Positions 62,776 to 64,000 of a DNA stretch of 64,000 nt are shown piece by piece. The stretch is from a virus. The position numbers were made by a program, and so were the translations under genes. Location of the stretch: the IMG/VR virus record IMGVR_UViG_3300012928_000001, positions 1 through 64,000 of that record. One strand, given 5' to 3'. Below the pieces are notes generated by a model. It had not been told where the DNA came from. It worked only from the letters and a program-made list of their open reading frames with translations, and did not search any database. Within the stretch, counting starts at the first letter, position 1; each line of letters opens with the position of its first letter.

Positions 62776-63594
62776 ATGGGACGCCAAATCACCACCACCA
62801 CCCCGTCTGGACTCATCGCCACCGTGCGCGGCTTGAAGGGCGCCGAAATCAACCTCTTCGCCAACAAGACCGAGGCCGAGCAGCGCAACGTCGGCATGGA
62901 GCTGCTCGACAGCATCACGCTCTCGGTCGAGGACGCGGGCCCGCTGTACGAGCTCGACGACAAGGGCCGCCCGGACTGGGAAAAGCTGATCGACGCCGAT
63001 CGCTTTTGGCTCTACATGTTCGGGCGGATCGCCACCTACGGGGCCGACTACGTCTTCCGCTACCAATGCGGCAAGGCGACGTGTCGGCATCGCTTCGGAT
63101 GGGGCGTGCAGCTCGATCGGGACTTGAAGCAAAAGCAGCTGCCCGCAAGGAGCATCGAGCAGTTCCTCGAAGGGAACTGCTTTGGTCCGATCCACTTCGG
63201 CGACGACGAGATCCACTTTCAGCTGCTCACGGGTGAGATCGAAAAGGCCGGACTCGCCATGAAGAACCGGCGCCCCGACGAAGCGACTACGCTCACCGTG
63301 GCCAACCGGATCAAGGCCCTCAACGCCGACGAGTCAAAGGTCAACATCCACAATTGGGTGAAGGCGCTCGACCTGCTCGACCTGCTCGACCTGATCGACG
63401 AGCTCGATCGGGTCGACGGCGGCATCGACACGGACATTGAAATCCAGTGTCCCAAATGCGGGCACATCCAGGAGGTGCGCCTCCCTTTGGGCGTCGATTT
63501 CTGGACCCCGGACAAGCGGCTGCGCTCGCTCGTGAAGAAGGGCGTGAAGATCCCGGAGGGCGGTGGGCATATCCGGCTGAGCTCGGATTCCTGA
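62776..63594 (+). CDS. T4 gp26-like tail/baseplate assembly protein with split zinc ribbon
   Basis: 272 residues. N-terminal ~70 residues are the TPSGLIATVRGLKGAEINLFANK region. A first Cys pair is in YQCGKATCRH and a second in CPKCGHIQEVRLPLGVDFW. This spaced arrangement with the closing hydrophobic DFW is typical of gp26-like baseplate hub / tail assembly chaperones in contractile phages. A LLDLLDLIDELDR acidic repeat lies just before the second pair. Confidence 0.82.
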   Translation: MGRQITTTTPSGLIATVRGLKGAEINLFANKTEAEQRNVGMELLDSITLSVEDAGPLYELDDKGRPDWEKLIDADRFWLYMFGRIATYGADYVFRYQCGKATCRHRFGWGVQLDRDLKQKQLPARSIEQFLEGNCFGPIHFGDDEIHFQLLTGEIEKAGLAMKNRRPDEATTLTVANRIKALNADESKVNIHNWVKALDLLDLLDLIDELDRVDGGIDTDIEIQCPKCGHIQEVRLPLGVDFWTPDKRLRSLVKKGVKIPEGGGHIRLSSDS

Positions 63595-63830
63595 GCGTCT
63601 TTCCTCTCCCAGATCTCAAAGACTACTGGGAGATGGCGTTCAATCTCACCTATCAGCGATACCCCGGTTCAGGTACTACGCTTACCCTCGCCGATGTACA
63701 CGCAATGGATTGGGATCAGATTCTGTGGTGGTCAAAGCGACTACGTCGCGCGTGGGATGAGGAAGTCTCCGCACTGAGTGGGCGCAAAGAACTCGATCAA
63801 CTGAACGACGATCACCAACTAGACGAATGA
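63591..63830 (+). CDS. Small tail protein, second tail-assembly gene
   Basis: 79 residues if read from CTG 63591, which overlaps the previous stop as CTGA. ATG 63633 would give 65 residues but leaves out LSVFPLPDLKDYWE, which looks like real protein. It ends ILWWSKRLRRAWDEEVSALSGRKELDQLNDDHQ. In many tailed phages the gene between the chaperone and the tape measure is made by frameshift from the chaperone gene. No slippery heptamer was found here. Confidence 0.72.
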   Translation: MSVFPLPDLKDYWEMAFNLTYQRYPGSGTTLTLADVHAMDWDQILWWSKRLRRAWDEEVSALSGRKELDQLNDDHQLDE

Positions 63831-63848
63831 CAGCAGAGGTGTGAGCAC

Positions 63849-64000
63849 ATGGCATTGAACGGACTCGGCCTAGGGCTCACCTTTTCCGCGGCGGATCTTG
63901 CTAGCGGACCGATCCGGCGACTGACTCACTCGGTCGCTTCCTTGGACATCGCGTTGACGCGAGTGACCAAGCGGATCGCAGGATTCAACGCTTCGCAGCG
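63849..64000 (+). CDS. Tape measure protein (5' end only)
   Basis: The first 50 codons are visible and the gene runs off the window. GLGLTFSAADLASGPIRRLTHSVASLDIALTRVTKRIAGF is typical of tape-measure starts (a short strand, then amphipathic helices). Position after the chaperone genes fits. The protein sets tail length and would be very long. Confidence 0.82.
   Translation, partial: MALNGLGLGLTFSAADLASGPIRRLTHSVASLDIALTRVTKRIAGFNASQ

Noticed and set aside
62776-63640. Programmed -1 frameshift joining the gp26-like gene to the next frame
   Set aside because: The frames have the right relation, but no X-XXY-YYZ slippery heptamer or following structure was found in the overlap; the CTGA overlap explains it more simply.
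1-64000. tRNA genes
   Set aside because: No cloverleaf with a CCA-ready acceptor and TTCNANNC arm was noticed on the + strand; no tool was run, so divergent tRNAs could have been missed.

Overview
The window is one contiguous, GC-rich block of a tailed-phage genome. About 107 protein genes all lie on the + strand, packed with stop-start overlaps (ATGA, GTGA) or very short gaps. A tail sheath, a tail tube, a gp26-like tail/baseplate protein and the first codons of a tape measure show a contractile-tailed (myovirus-type) phage. An HK97-type head set is also present: portal, Mu gpF-like protein, XkdF-like protease, scaffold-like protein and major capsid protein. The host is not named by the sequence. 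Several phage-encoded lipoproteins with Asp/Glu-rich linkers after the lipidated Cys point to a Gram-negative host and resemble lipoproteins of Myxococcota; that is an inference. No tRNA, CRISPR array or insertion sequence was seen, and no stretch over 300 bases lacks a gene or a described RNA/regulatory element.

Layout. 0-1.9 kb: membrane protein plus lipoprotein (possible spanin-like pair), a weakly sliding-clamp-like protein, a winged-helix-like protein. 1.9-12.5 kb: an AAA ATPase and an array of about 20 mostly tiny unknown genes, driven by 15 near-identical promoter/leader modules (class A). Two intergenic gaps here (3.2 and 7.5 kb) fold as hammerhead ribozymes. 12.5-38 kb: accessory genes with a second promoter family (class B), about 20 paralogous winged-helix-like proteins, a papain-like protein, a terminase-small-subunit-like protein, a HAD phosphatase, a dUTPase and lipoproteins. 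38-46 kb: Dam-like methyltransferase, large terminase, collagen-repeat protein, zinc-ribbon proteins and the cassette described next. 46-64 kb: head, neck and tail genes, running off the end in the tape measure gene.

The most striking system is at 43.2-46.0 kb. Four or five overlapping genes encode a ParB-like protein, an AroQ-type chorismate mutase, a C5-cytosine DNA methyltransferase, a close homologue of CmoA and a Cys-rich protein. Chorismate mutase makes prephenate. CmoA uses prephenate and S-adenosylmethionine to make carboxy-S-adenosylmethionine (Cx-SAM). The methyltransferase has every usual motif, except that the near-invariant Asn of motif X (GNxVPP) is Arg (GRAVPP). Together this suggests a phage pathway that puts a carboxymethyl group on cytosine in DNA (5-carboxymethylcytosine). 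This is inferred from gene content and one residue; nothing here proves the product.

Expression signals are unusually legible. Class A promoters (TTGCAC, 18 nt, TAGAGT-like) give a leader beginning with a hairpin whose stem changes while its loop is fixed. Class B promoters (TGTGAC, 18 nt, TACAGT/TACGGT) sit 5-9 nt before the start codon, so the mRNAs should be leaderless; the -35 often contains the previous gene's stop codon. Three class B promoters instead drive structured leaders of roughly 120-160 nt that end in strong terminators just before a gene, which looks like attenuation or small-RNA production.

Limits: all calls rest on reading the sequence and remembered family motifs; no database search, structure prediction or folding program was run.
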